Positions 1 to 8,802 of a DNA stretch of 53,768 nt are shown here, in pieces. The stretch's first letter is position 1; each line of letters opens with the position of its first letter. The notes beneath the pieces were generated by a model. The model did no database searches and was not told the DNA's origin. It worked only from the letters and a program-made list of their open reading frames with translations. This DNA is from an uncultured Clostridia bacterium (GTDB lineage: Bacteria > Bacillota > Clostridia > Christensenellales > Borkfalkiaceae), in the NCBI GenBank assembly GCA_944342055.1, contig CALVME010000010.1:1-53768 (forward strand). Direction: 5' to 3'. The translations under genes were made by a program, and so were the position numbers.

Positions 1-1305
1 TCGCCGTTCATCGTCGCGGGCGCGATGATCCTCGCCTTCGTCGTCGATCCCGGCGAGGCGGTCATTTTTACCGTCGCCATTCCGCTGCTCTGCGTCGCGG
101 TCTTTGCGATCATGCTCGCGTCCATTCCGCTCTATAAAAAAGTGCAGGGCAGGCTGGACGGGGTACTCAACCGCACCAAAGACAATCTGACGGGCGTGCG
201 CGTGCTCCGCGCATTCCGCAAGGAGCGCAGCGAAGTCGAGGCGTTTGACGGCGAAAACGAGGCTCTCATGAAGATGCAGCTCTTTGTCGGCCGCATTTCC
301 GCTCTGCTCAACCCGTTGACCTACGTCATCGTCAACCTCGCGATCGTCGCCCTCATCTATTTCGGGGCGATCCGCGTGGAAGCGGGGCTTCTGACGCAGG
401 GCGGCATTCTCGCGCTCTACAACTATATGTCGCAGATCCTCGTCGAGCTCGTGAAGTTCGCCAACATGATCATCAGCGTCGCCAAAGCGCTCGCATCCAA
501 AAAGCGTATCGAGGCGATCATGAACATGCAGCCGTCCCTCGAAAGGACGGAGGACGATGAGAGGCGCGAGGAAGATTTCATTGTATTCGACGACGTTTCG
601 CTCACCTACAAGGACGCGGGCGGCGAGGCGGTCAAACACGTCTCTTTCACCGCGAAGAAGGGCGAGACGATCGGCATCATCGGCGGTACGGGCAGCGGCA
701 AGAGCTCCCTCGTCAACCTCATTCCGCACTTTTACGACGCGACGCACGGCATGGTGCGCATCGGCGGCAAGGACGTCAAGTCCTATGCGCCCGAAGAATT
801 GAGGGAGCGCATCGGCGTCGTCCCGCAGAAAGCGGTGCTCTTTTTGGGAACCATCCGCGAAAACTTGCTCTGGGGCAAGGGGGACGCGACGGAGGAAGAA
901 CTGCGCGAAGCGCTGCGCCGCGCCCAGGCGTCCGACGTCGTCGCCTCCAAGGAAAAGGGCTTGGACGAGCCCGTTTCGCAGGGCGGAAAGAATTTTTCGG
1001 GCGGTCAGAGACAGCGCCTCACCATTGCGAGGGCGCTCGTGGGCGATCCCGAGATCCTGATTCTGGACGATTCCGCTTCCGCGCTCGACTATGCGACGGA
1101 GGCGAAGCTGCGCGCCGCGCTCAAGGAACTGCCCTGCACGAAATTCATCGTCTCTCAGCGCACGGGCTCCATCCGCCACGCGGATAAGATCATCGTCCTT
1201 TCCGACGGCGAAATGGTCGGCTTAGGCACGCACGAAGAGCTGCTCGCTTCTTGCGAGGTGTACCGCGAGATCTATGAATCGCAGTACAAAAAGGAGGCGG
1301 TATGA
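1..1305 (+). CDS. ABC exporter half-transporter, degenerate-site subunit (5' partial)
   Basis: The reading frame is open from base 1, so the true start lies upstream. Visible are several membrane segments (to about base 500) followed by a full nucleotide-binding domain: Walker A GTGSGKSS (about 688-711), signature FSGGQRQRL (about 993-1020) and Walker B ILILDDSASALD (about 1054-1089). The residue after the Walker B aspartate is Asp instead of the catalytic Glu, and the switch His is Gln (IVSQRTGSI). Known heterodimeric exporters (TM287/288, BmrCD type) have one such degenerate site, so I infer that this subunit pairs with the next gene. The two overlap by ATGA at 1302-1305. Substrate unknown; lipids or drugs are typical for the family. 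Confidence 0.92.
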   Translation, partial: SPFIVAGAMILAFVVDPGEAVIFTVAIPLLCVAVFAIMLASIPLYKKVQGRLDGVLNRTKDNLTGVRVLRAFRKERSEVEAFDGENEALMKMQLFVGRISALLNPLTYVIVNLAIVALIYFGAIRVEAGLLTQGGILALYNYMSQILVELVKFANMIISVAKALASKKRIEAIMNMQPSLERTEDDERREEDFIVFDDVSLTYKDAGGEAVKHVSFTAKKGETIGIIGGTGSGKSSLVNLIPHFYDATHGMVRIGGKDVKSYAPEELRERIGVVPQKAVLFLGTIRENLLWGKGDATEEELREALRRAQASDVVASKEKGLDEPVSQGGKNFSGGQRQRLTIARALVGDPEILILDDSASALDYATEAKLRAALKELPCTKFIVSQRTGSIRHADKIIVLSDGEMVGLGTHEELLASCEVYREIYESQYKKEAV

Positions 1306-3053
1306 GCAAAATGAAAAAACGGGTCAAGGCGAACAGGGGAACGACGCGCAAAGTGCTCCGCTACGTCGGCAGGTACTGGGGTTATCTTTCGCTCTCCCTG
1401 CTCTTTGCGGTCGTGGTCGTGGCGCTGACGCTCTACGTCCCCATCCTCGTGGGAGAGGCGATCGACTGCATCATCGGGCCGAAGGAAGTGGATTTTGAGC
1501 GTGTGTTCTCGCTGTTGACGGAAATCTGCGTCATGCTCGCGGGTACGGCGCTCGCGCAGTGGCTCATGAGCGTGTGCAACAACCGCATCGCCTATTGCGT
1601 GGTGCGCGACATCCGCAAGGAGGCGATCCGCAAGATACAGCGCGTGCCGCTCTCGTACATCGATTCTCACCCCTACGGCGACATCGTAAGCCGCGTGATC
1701 GCGGACGTCGATCAGTTTGCCGACGGACTCATTCTCGGCTTTACGCAGTTTTTTACGGGCGTTTTGACGATCGTGGGGACGCTCGGCTTCATGTTTGCGC
1801 TCAATTGGAAGATCGCGATCGCCGTCGTCGTCGTCACGCCGCTCTCCCTCTTCGTCGCGAAATACATTGCGGGCAAGACGTATGCGCTCTTCAAAAAGCA
1901 GAGCGAGGTGCGCGGCGAGCAGACGGCTTACATCGACGAGATGATCAGCAACCAGAAGGTAGTGCAGGCGTTCTCGCACGAGGACGAAAGTCTGGAAAAG
2001 TTCGACGAGATCAACGAGCGGTACGGCAAATGCTCGGTCTCCGCGATCTTCTTTTCTTCGATCACCAATCCGAGCACGCGCTTCGTCAACAACATCGTCT
2101 ATGCGATCGTGGCGCTGCTCGGGGCGATCTCCGTCATCGCGGGTACGGGGTTTACCGTCGGCAATCTGAACAGCTTCTTAAGTTATGCCAACCAGTACAC
2201 CAAGCCGTTCAACGAGATCTCCGGCGTCGCGGCGTAACTGCAGGGCGCGCTCGCCTGCGCGTCGAGGTTCTTTGAGTTCCTCGAACAGGACGAGCTCTCT
2301 CCCGAACCGCAGGCAAAACTTTGCGCGGCGCAGGGGAACGTCTCGCTCGAACACGTCGATTTTTCCTATGTGCCGGAAAAGCCGCTCATCCGCGACTTCA
2401 ATCTCAGCGTGACGCGGGGCAGGCGCGTCGCCATCGTCGGCCCGACGGGCTGCGGCAAGACGACGCTCATCAATCTTCTGATGCGCTTCTACGACGTGGA
2501 CGCGGGCGCGATCTGCGTGGACGGAACGGACATCCGGACGGTCTCCCGCCAGTCCCTGCGCGAAAATTACGGCATGGTGCTGCAGGAGATGTGGCTCAAG
2601 CGCGGCACCGTGCGGAAAAATATCGTCATGGGCAAGCCGGACGCGACGGAGGAGGAGATTGTCGCGGCGGCAAAGGCGGCGCATTCGCACAGTTTCATCA
2701 AAAAGCTCCCGCAGGGGTACGATACCGTCCTGTCGGAAAATTCCCTCTCTCAGGGGCAGAGGCAGCTCCTCTGCATCACGCGCGTCATGCTGGCGCTTCC
2801 GCCCATGCTCATCTTAGACGAGGCGACCTCTTCCATCGATACGCGGACGGAGCTCCGCATCCAGCGGGCGTTCGACAAAATGATGGTGGGCAGGACGAGC
2901 TTCATCGTAGCGCACCGTCTGTCTACCATACGCGAGGCGGACGTCATCCTCGTCATGAACGAGGGCAACATCGTCGAACAGGGAACGCACGCCGAGCTCT
3001 TGGCGCGAAACGGATTTTACGCAAAGCTCTACCACGCACAATTTGAAAACTGA
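1302..3053 (+). pseudogene. ABC exporter half-transporter, catalytic subunit, interrupted by an in-frame TAA
   Basis: Translation starts at ATG 1302 after AAGGAGG. It gives an ABC transmembrane domain of 311 residues, then TAA at 2235-2237, and the same frame continues without any shift to 3053. The remainder encodes the end of the TMD (QGALACASRFFEFLEQD) and a complete NBD: Walker A GPTGCGKTT, signature LSQGQRQ, Walker B LILDEATSSID and a switch His in IVAHRLSTI. Joined, the protein is about 583 residues, normal for an exporter half. The TAA sits where relatives commonly have Gln or Glu, one base away (CAA or GAA). Possible fragments are 1302-2237 and 2370-3053 (GTG). It could be a real nonsense mutation, an assembly error or readthrough. 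This half holds the canonical catalytic residues of the heterodimer. Confidence 0.75.
2235..2237 (+). other. In-frame TAA inside ABC exporter gene
   Basis: The codon before is GCG and the next base is C. Frame is conserved on both sides, with no insertion or deletion. TAA is an ordinary terminator elsewhere in the window (for example 10588-10590, 14956-14958 and 40258-40260), so reassignment of the codon is unlikely. Confidence 0.85.
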
Positions 3054-3080
3054 CGCAACCTGCAAAAAGCAAAACAAAAA

Positions 3081-3106
3081 ACACGCACAAGAATGCGTGT
3101 TTTTTT
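3081..3106 (+). terminator. Rho-independent terminator between convergent genes
   Basis: Stem ACACGCA/TGCGTGT with a short loop and a T-run at 3100-3106; an A-run precedes it, so it could also serve the minus-strand DUF975 gene that ends at 3122. Confidence 0.75.
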
Positions 3107-3121
3107 CGTTTGCGAAGGGGG

Positions 3122-3709
3122 TTATTCCCCGATGAGTTCTCTCTTTTCGCCGCGGATGCTCTCATAGAACTCCGCTCTCGCCGCCTGATGATATGGCTCG
3201 ACGAAGAAGGTCAACAGACCGAACGTCAGGCCGCAGAGCAGATACCAGCCGATGAAGCTGAAGTCGAGGCAGAAGAGCCTCCATTTGTTGCCGTCCATCA
3301 TCTTGCGGCTCGCGGTGATCGCATCGTTTGCGGACATGGTGGGATTGTCTGCGAGGATGAAGTTGCTCATCGCATAAGAATAGCTCTTGATCAGACCGGG
3401 GATGACCAGAAGCAGGCTCCACAGGAAAATAAAGACATACATCAAAATGTTCAGAAGCAGAGCGGGCACAAAATTGTTGAAGCCCGAGAACAGCCGTTCG
3501 AGCCGTACGTCCTCCTTTCTCGAGATGCCGAGAAGGCAGACGGCGAGGCCGAGTGCGAGGGGCCCCGCGACGAGGATGGAGCCGATCGCGGTGAACGCAA
3601 GCGCTCCGATGATGAGCGCGTAGATGAGGTAGATCAGGATGATCGTGCCCCATTTGTTCTGCTCGCCGATTTTTTTCCAGGCAGTTTGTCTGAAATCTTT
3701 TGCTTTCAT
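3122..3709 (-). CDS. DUF975 family integral membrane protein
   Basis: Start ATG at 3709 is chosen because TAGGAGGGAA lies just upstream; an upstream in-frame ATG at 3820 lies inside the promoter. The 195-residue product has about five hydrophobic segments and the DUF975 hallmarks: GPLALGLAVCLLGISR, then LFSGFNNF, IPGLIKSYSYAM, ILADNP and KWRLFCLDFSFIGW. Family function is unknown; members are small multi-pass proteins common in Bacillota. It stands alone, convergent with the ABC exporter genes, and has its own strong promoter. Confidence 0.85.
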   Translation of the reverse strand: MKAKDFRQTAWKKIGEQNKWGTIILIYLIYALIIGALAFTAIGSILVAGPLALGLAVCLLGISRKEDVRLERLFSGFNNFVPALLLNILMYVFIFLWSLLLVIPGLIKSYSYAMSNFILADNPTMSANDAITASRKMMDGNKWRLFCLDFSFIGWYLLCGLTFGLLTFFVEPYHQAARAEFYESIRGEKRELIGE

Positions 3710-3785
3710 ATTCCCTCCTACAATGGTTTGATTGCCTTTGAATTGATGCGCCGCGAAGGCGGTGACATGCGGCAATCCGTGTAGC

Positions 3786-3814
3786 ATCATACCATAAAAG
3801 GAGGGTTTTGTCAA
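3786..3814 (-). promoter_or_regulatory. Promoter of the DUF975 gene
   Basis: On the minus strand, -35 TTGACA (3814-3809), 17-base spacer, -10 TATGAT (3791-3786). Near-consensus sigma-A type. Transcription would start about 70 bases upstream of the ATG at 3709. Confidence 0.8.
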
Positions 3815-3829
3815 CGGCAATTCGTTATT

Positions 3830-4564
3830 TCAGCGGAAAAAGACGTGGCTTGCTCCGTTTTCGTCGGCAAGATAGCGGCGCACCGAAAAGGCTTCTTCGA
3901 GCACGGGGCGGGCGAGACATTCTTCTTTTGTCCCGTCGAAGGCGACTTTCCCCGCTTCGAGCAGGACGATGCGGTCCGCCTCCGCGACGGCGTCGCTCAG
4001 ATCGTGCGTCACGAGCAGGACGGTCTTCCCCTTGTCGCGCTCTTCGCGCAGGATACGGTAAAAATCCGATCGGAAGGCGAGGTCCATGTAAGTGGTGGGC
4101 TCGTCGAGGAGCAGGACGGGCGCGTCCTGTACGAGAAGGGAGGCGAGAAAGACTTTCTGTCTCTCCCCTCCCGAAAGCGTGGAGACGAGCCGCGCGGAGA
4201 GCTCCGAAATTTTGAGCCGCTCCAGCGCGCCGTCGACGAGTTTCCATTCCGACGGGGAAAGCTTCGTCGTATAGGAATATCTGCCGAAGGAGACGACGTC
4301 CCGCACGGAGAGCGCGGGGGAGGGAAGCGCCTGCGGCAGGAGGGAGACGATCTTGGCGCGGTCTCTTTCGCGGCGGGGCAGGGGAGCGCCGCGAAAGGAG
4401 ATCTCTCCGCGGTAGGGCAGAAGACCGATCGCGGCGGAAAGCAGAGTGGATTTTCCCGCTCCGTTTTTGCCGAGCAGGGCGGCGATGCATCCCTCGGGGA
4501 CGACAAACGCGGCGCGATCCAGAATGGGGCGATCGTAGGAGATCGAGACGTCAAATCGAAGCAC
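3830..4564 (-). CDS. Iron-complex/cobalamin-type ABC importer, ATP-binding protein (FecE/BtuD family)
   Basis: The 244-residue ATPase begins at GTG 4564, placed by AGGAGGT immediately upstream and by the usual N-terminal length. Walker A is GKNGAGKST (residues 32-40), the signature LSGGERQ is near residue 138, Walker B is VLLLDEP, and the switch His lies in LLVTHDLSDA. The order lipoprotein, FecCD permease, ATPase is that of siderophore, haem or B12 importers. It overlaps the permease gene end by 14 bases, so the two are translationally coupled. The exact ligand cannot be told from the sequence. Confidence 0.9.
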   Translation of the reverse strand: MLRFDVSISYDRPILDRAAFVVPEGCIAALLGKNGAGKSTLLSAAIGLLPYRGEISFRGAPLPRRERDRAKIVSLLPQALPSPALSVRDVVSFGRYSYTTKLSPSEWKLVDGALERLKISELSARLVSTLSGGERQKVFLASLLVQDAPVLLLDEPTTYMDLAFRSDFYRILREERDKGKTVLLVTHDLSDAVAEADRIVLLEAGKVAFDGTKEECLARPVLEEAFSVRRYLADENGASHVFFR

Positions 4565-5546
4565 GGTACCTCCTTTGCAGGAGCAGCCAGAGGAAGAACG
4601 GCACGCCGAGCACTGCGGTAAAGATGCCGACGGGGATCTCCGTCGGGGTAAAGAGCACTCTGCCGAGCAGGTCGGCGAAGAGCAGGAGCGTTCCGCCGCA
4701 GAGTGCGGACAGCAGGATTTCACCGCGCGCGTCGTTTGCGGCGATCTTGCGCGCCGCGTGCGGCACGATGAGCCCTACGAACCCCAAAAGCCCTGCAAAC
4801 GAGACGGCGGCGGCAGCGGATGCGGCGGAGAGCAGCAGCGCCAGGAGCCGCGTGCGCTTCACGGATACGCCGAGCGAGCTCGCCATCGTGTCTCCCAGGC
4901 AGAACAAATTCAACGGTCTTGCCATGCACAGGGCGCCCAAAAGGCAGAGCGCGATCATGGGGGCGGGGACGAGCAGGTCTTCCATGGTGACGCCGCGCAG
5001 CCCGCCTACCGAAAAGTCTGTGTAAGAGGCGAGCACGTCCTCGTCCAGGACGGAGAAGAAGGAGATGCCCGCCTGGAAGAGCGCCGAGAGCGCCACGCCC
5101 GTGAGCACGACGGTCGTCTTTCCCAGCCCGATCTTCCCCGAGACGCCGAGAATGCACCCCGCGGATGCGAGCGCGCCGACAAAGGCGGCAAAGGGCAGAA
5201 GTTCGTGCAGCGTCGGGAAGAGGCTCAGAAAGAGGATGACGGCAAACCCTGCGCCCGCGTTGATGCCGAGCACGCTCGGCGCGGCGAGCGCGTTGTCCGT
5301 CGCGCGCTGAAGCAGGGAGCCCGACAGCGCAAGTCCCGCCCCCGCAAAGACCCCCGCGAGCATGCGGGGCAGGCGCAGCGAACAGAGGATGATCGTCTCC
5401 GTTTCGTATCCCTCTTTCTGCAGGAGACCGCCGAGGAACGCCTTCCAGGACATCGACGAGCTGCCGAAGCGCAACGAAAAAAAGGCGGCGATCAGAAATG
5501 CCGCCAAGGCGATGCAAACGGTGAGCGGGCGTCGTTGTTTCGTCAT
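4551..5546 (-). CDS. FecCD/BtuC-type iron-complex ABC permease
   Basis: A 331-residue hydrophobic protein of typical FecCD length (about 330, ten helices). Family segments are visible: SLRLPRMLAGVFAGAGLALSG near the N terminus, SVLGINAGAGFAVIL, and the coupling-helix/periplasmic stretch AGLLGFVGLIVPHAARKI. It is the membrane channel of the importer formed with the genes on either side. It starts 12 bases downstream of the binding-protein gene. Confidence 0.93.
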   Translation of the reverse strand: MTKQRRPLTVCIALAAFLIAAFFSLRFGSSSMSWKAFLGGLLQKEGYETETIILCSLRLPRMLAGVFAGAGLALSGSLLQRATDNALAAPSVLGINAGAGFAVILFLSLFPTLHELLPFAAFVGALASAGCILGVSGKIGLGKTTVVLTGVALSALFQAGISFFSVLDEDVLASYTDFSVGGLRGVTMEDLLVPAPMIALCLLGALCMARPLNLFCLGDTMASSLGVSVKRTRLLALLLSAASAAAAVSFAGLLGFVGLIVPHAARKIAANDARGEILLSALCGGTLLLFADLLGRVLFTPTEIPVGIFTAVLGVPFFLWLLLQRRYRASI

Positions 5547-5558
5547 AAACTATCCTCG

Positions 5559-6482
5559 TCAAAGCAGATCGGCGAGGTAGCGGTACGCTTCCGCCCAGCG
5601 CCGATTCGGCTTATAGTGGAACATATCTTTGGGGAGATAGGAGTAATTTTGTTCTTTTACCGCGGTCAGCGCCGCCCATGCGTCCTCGCGGAGCATGGAA
5701 AAGACAAAAGACTGCGAGGCGGTTTCGTCGCCCATTGCCGTAAAGAAGATATAATCGGGGTCTGCCTCGAGAATGATCTCCATGCTCAACCCGTCCAAAA
5801 GCACGGGTGCGTCGTCGGCGATGTTGTGCGCGCCGAGGTCGCGGAGCATGGCGCAGGCGAAGTTGTCGTCCGAATTTTTCGCTTTGACCGAACGTGCGGA
5901 CGAACCTGCGCGGATGAACAGAATGTCTTTGCCCGAGAGCGGCTTTTGCGCAATGAGCGCGTCGATCTCCTCCTGCAACGCTTCCCCGTAAAGAGTATAG
6001 GCATCCGCGTTGCCCGTAATGCGCGTGCAGGTGCTGAGCATGGAGAGGTAATCGTCGAAACTTTCCACGCGGAACTGCGCGGCGGGTATGCCCGCCTTCT
6101 GCAAAAACGAGGCGCAATCTGCCTGCGACTCGATGTCTGCCGAGCAAATGACGAAATCCGGCCTCGCGGCGAGGAGCGCCTCCGTGTCGATGGTCTTTCC
6201 TGCGCCGCCGTCCACCAGGATGACGTCTTCGCCGACGAATCCGCGTTCGACGCTTTCGCCGACGGTGATGTCTACCTGCCCGCCCGCCGTGATCCAGACT
6301 TCCGCAAAGGAAGAAAAGAGCACGGCGACTTTTTCGGGCGGCTCGCTCAGCGATATCTCGTTGCCCGCGTGATCGGTGAAGGAGACATAGGCGTCGGAAG
6401 GGCGCGGAGGCGTCGTTGTGCAGCCCGTGAGCGCGACGAGCGCAAGCGCGATCGCGTTACAGGGTTTTCGCCAGGATCTCAT
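5559..6482 (-). CDS. Iron-complex ABC transporter substrate-binding lipoprotein
   Basis: The 307-residue protein has a signal peptide ending in a lipobox (ALTGC, Cys21), then a PBP type III (FecB/BtuF) fold: the early GNEISLSEPPEKVAVLF strand, LLAARPDFVICSAD in the hinge region and the C-terminal EILEADPDYIFF and RRWAEAYRYLADLL segments. It captures the ligand outside the membrane for the following permease. The start overlaps the end of the siroheme-reductase-like gene by 26 bases, suggesting co-translation. Confidence 0.9.
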   Translation of the reverse strand: MRSWRKPCNAIALALVALTGCTTTPPRPSDAYVSFTDHAGNEISLSEPPEKVAVLFSSFAEVWITAGGQVDITVGESVERGFVGEDVILVDGGAGKTIDTEALLAARPDFVICSADIESQADCASFLQKAGIPAAQFRVESFDDYLSMLSTCTRITGNADAYTLYGEALQEEIDALIAQKPLSGKDILFIRAGSSARSVKAKNSDDNFACAMLRDLGAHNIADDAPVLLDGLSMEIILEADPDYIFFTAMGDETASQSFVFSMLREDAWAALTAVKEQNYSYLPKDMFHYKPNRRWAEAYRYLADLL

Positions 6483-7401
6483 CTTTTCGTTCTAACAGTT
6501 CGTCCGAAAGGATCATCTTTTCCGCACAGTCAAATCCTACGCGCGCGATCGTGTCGGAGAAACGCTCTCCGGGGATGCCCTGATCGCGGAAGAACAGGAT
6601 CGCCTTTTCTACCGTCTTGACGACTTCCTCTTCGGAAGTGAAGATCTTATGGAGCGCGTTGCCCTGCGCGACGCGTTTGCCCCATCTGCCGCCGATGGTG
6701 ATCTTGTAGCCGTCGATGCAGTCGATCGCCGTGAAGGGGCAAGCCTTTACGCATCTGCCGCAGTTGTTGCATTTCTCGGTGTCGGGGCGGAATTTGCCCT
6801 CTTCGACGTGCGCCGCATGGATGGGGCAGGTCTTTTCGCATGCCTTGCAGTTGCGGCAAAGTTCGTCCATGGGCAGAGGAACGCGCTGACCGATGATGCC
6901 GATGTCGTTGAGATCGGGCTTGACGCAGTTGTTCGGGCAGCCGCCGACGGCGATCTTGAATTTGTGGGGGAGTTTTACGTTTCTGTATCCCTTATAGAAG
7001 AGCTCATGCATTTTTTCGGAGAGCGCGTAAGTGTCGATGAGTCCGTACTGGCAGGTCGTTCCCTTGCAGGAGACGACGGGGCGCACTTTCGCACCCGTTC
7101 CGCCCGTTTCGAGCCCGCCTTCTGCGAGGAACGCGATGAAAGCGTCGATTTGAGCGTAGGGGATCTTCTGCACTTCGGCGGTCAGGCGGGTCGTGAAGGA
7201 CACTTCGCCGCTTCCGAATTTTTGGGAGGATTCGGCGATGAACTCCATCTCTTTTGCCGTGATCTTGCCGTTGCGGGTGATGACGCGGGCGTTGAAACAA
7301 TCGGGCGTGCGTTTGTCCCAAAGGAAGCCGAGCGCTTTGAGGCGAGTCACTTCTGCGGCGGGAACGGTGCATTTGGGAAACTGCTTGGGATTGTAATTCA
7401 T
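6457..7401 (-). CDS. Siroheme/4Fe-4S nitrite-sulfite reductase-like protein with 2x[4Fe-4S] ferredoxin domain
   Basis: The 314-residue protein begins with a nitrite/sulfite reductase ferredoxin-like half domain. It then has the siroheme-4Fe-4S cysteines in CKGTTCQYG and GGCPNNC, and a bacterial-type ferredoxin insert with two cluster motifs (CRNCKACEKTCP and CNNCGRCVKACP). This layout resembles the anaerobic sulfite reductase AsrC family and related single-subunit reductases of clostridia. The electron acceptor could be sulfite, but no asrA or asrB partner is present, so the substrate is open. It lies between pepT and an iron-complex importer in one operon; a link to iron supply is inference. 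Confidence 0.85.
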   Translation of the reverse strand: MNYNPKQFPKCTVPAAEVTRLKALGFLWDKRTPDCFNARVITRNGKITAKEMEFIAESSQKFGSGEVSFTTRLTAEVQKIPYAQIDAFIAFLAEGGLETGGTGAKVRPVVSCKGTTCQYGLIDTYALSEKMHELFYKGYRNVKLPHKFKIAVGGCPNNCVKPDLNDIGIIGQRVPLPMDELCRNCKACEKTCPIHAAHVEEGKFRPDTEKCNNCGRCVKACPFTAIDCIDGYKITIGGRWGKRVAQGNALHKIFTSEEEVVKTVEKAILFFRDQGIPGERFSDTIARVGFDCAEKMILSDELLERKDEILAKTL

Positions 7402-7413
7402 AAGTAAAACTCC

Positions 7414-8637
7414 TTATTTTATGATATTTGCGCCGTATTTGGCGTATCTTTTGATGATGGCGAGCAATACTTCGACGTTCTTTTCGAGCGATTGCACGGA
7501 GATATATTCGCGCACGGAGTGACAGTTGTGTCCGCCCGTGCCGAGATTGGGACAGGGGAGACCCATATAGGAGAGGGTCGCGCCGTCCGTGCCGCCGCGC
7601 ACGGGGAGGATCTCCGCGCGCACCGAGAGCGATTCGAGCGCCGCCTTTGCGTGTTCCACAAGGTGCATGTGCGGCAGGATCTTTTCCTTGCAGTTGCGGT
7701 AGGAGTCCTTGATCTCGACTTGCACGTTTTTCTCGCCGTAGCGAGCCGCGAGGGCGTCCCGCACCGAGGAGACGAACGCCTTGCGCTCTTCGAAGCGCTT
7801 TGCGTCGTGGTCGCGGATAATCAGGCTGATTTTTCCCGTCTCGATGCCCGTCTCCACCGATTCGATGTGGTAAAATCCCTCCCTGCCTTCGGTGGTCGCA
7901 GGCGTCTCGCCTTTGGGAAACATGGAAAGCAGTTCCGCCGCGATCAGACAGCAGTTGATCATCTTTCCTTTGGCGGCGCCGGGGTGGATGTTGACGCCGC
8001 GCAGCGTGAACACTGCCGAAGCGGCGTTGAACGTCTCGTAGGAAATTTCTCCCACTCTGCCGCCGTCCACGGTATAGGCGTAGTCGCAGCCGAAAAAAGG
8101 CACGTCGAAGAGCAGGGCGCCCTCGCCGATCTCTTCGTCCGGCGTGAACGCGATGCCCACTGTGCCGTGCGGGATCTCGGGGTGCGCCGTGAGATAAGCG
8201 GCTGCCTCCATGATGGCGGCGATGCCCGCTTTGTCGTCCGCGCCGAGCAGCGTCGTGCCGTCCGTGACGATGAGGTCGTTGCCGACCTCTTCTTTGAGGG
8301 CGGGGAATTCCGCCTCGGAGATGACGATGCCGTTCCTGAGCGTAACGTCGCCGCCTTGATATGCGACGATCTGCGGATCGACGCCCGTGCCCGATACGAC
8401 GGGCTCGGTGTCCATGTGCGCGATGAAACCGACGGCGGGCGCCTCCGCGTTGGCGGGGATGGACGCATAGACATAGCAATGCTCATCCACCGTCGGGGTG
8501 AGCCCCAAAGTCTTCAGCTCGTCGGCGAGCATGTGCGCCAGCGCAAACTGTTTGCGCGTGGAAGGGTGCTCGCCCGAGTTGGGGTCGGAGCGGGTATCTG
8601 TTTTGACATAGCGTAAAAAGCGTTCGGTTGCGCTCAT
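7414..8637 (-). CDS. pepT: Peptidase T (tripeptide aminopeptidase)
   Basis: The 407-residue zinc exopeptidase of the M20B family removes N-terminal residues from tripeptides. Metal-site and catalytic segments are clear: GFIAHMDTEP, LLGADDKAGIA, TPDEEIGEG (catalytic Glu) and a C-terminal GTGGHNCHS. ATG 8637 was chosen because GGGAGTACGTT precedes it, the size matches PepT and a promoter sits just upstream; longer in-frame starts run through that promoter. First gene of a five-gene minus-strand run. Confidence 0.95.
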   Translation of the reverse strand: MSATERFLRYVKTDTRSDPNSGEHPSTRKQFALAHMLADELKTLGLTPTVDEHCYVYASIPANAEAPAVGFIAHMDTEPVVSGTGVDPQIVAYQGGDVTLRNGIVISEAEFPALKEEVGNDLIVTDGTTLLGADDKAGIAAIMEAAAYLTAHPEIPHGTVGIAFTPDEEIGEGALLFDVPFFGCDYAYTVDGGRVGEISYETFNAASAVFTLRGVNIHPGAAKGKMINCCLIAAELLSMFPKGETPATTEGREGFYHIESVETGIETGKISLIIRDHDAKRFEERKAFVSSVRDALAARYGEKNVQVEIKDSYRNCKEKILPHMHLVEHAKAALESLSVRAEILPVRGGTDGATLSYMGLPCPNLGTGGHNCHSVREYISVQSLEKNVEVLLAIIKRYAKYGANIIK

Positions 8638-8679
8638 AACGTACTCCCTGAAAGATCGGATTCGTTTTGTCTGCTCCCC

Positions 8680-8708
8680 ATTATAAAGCAAAAAATTGAT
8701 TTCGTCAA
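8680..8708 (-). promoter_or_regulatory. Promoter of the pepT-reductase-iron importer operon
   Basis: Minus strand -35 TTGACG (8708-8703), 17-base spacer, -10 TATAAT (8685-8680). No further promoter of this quality is seen before the genes downstream, which are 12 bases apart or overlap, so it probably drives all five. Confidence 0.85.
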
Positions 8709-8802
8709 TCTCTCGGAAAAAAGTGAATGGAAAAATCGGGCGGGGACATACTGTTTGCGGCACGTCTGTGCATGCGCCGCGGTCGCGGCGGGGAGGAATG
8801 CG

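Noticed and set aside
2235-2237. Reassigned TAA codon
   Set aside because: TAA ends many clearly complete genes in the window, including the msmK-type ATPase, the HAD phosphatase at 14161 and queA.
4575-6620. A 681-codon open frame on the plus strand
   Set aside because: It lies antisense to the iron-importer genes, has the Arg/Glu/Asp-rich composition of a GC-bias shadow and no ribosome site; the minus-strand proteins have clear domains.
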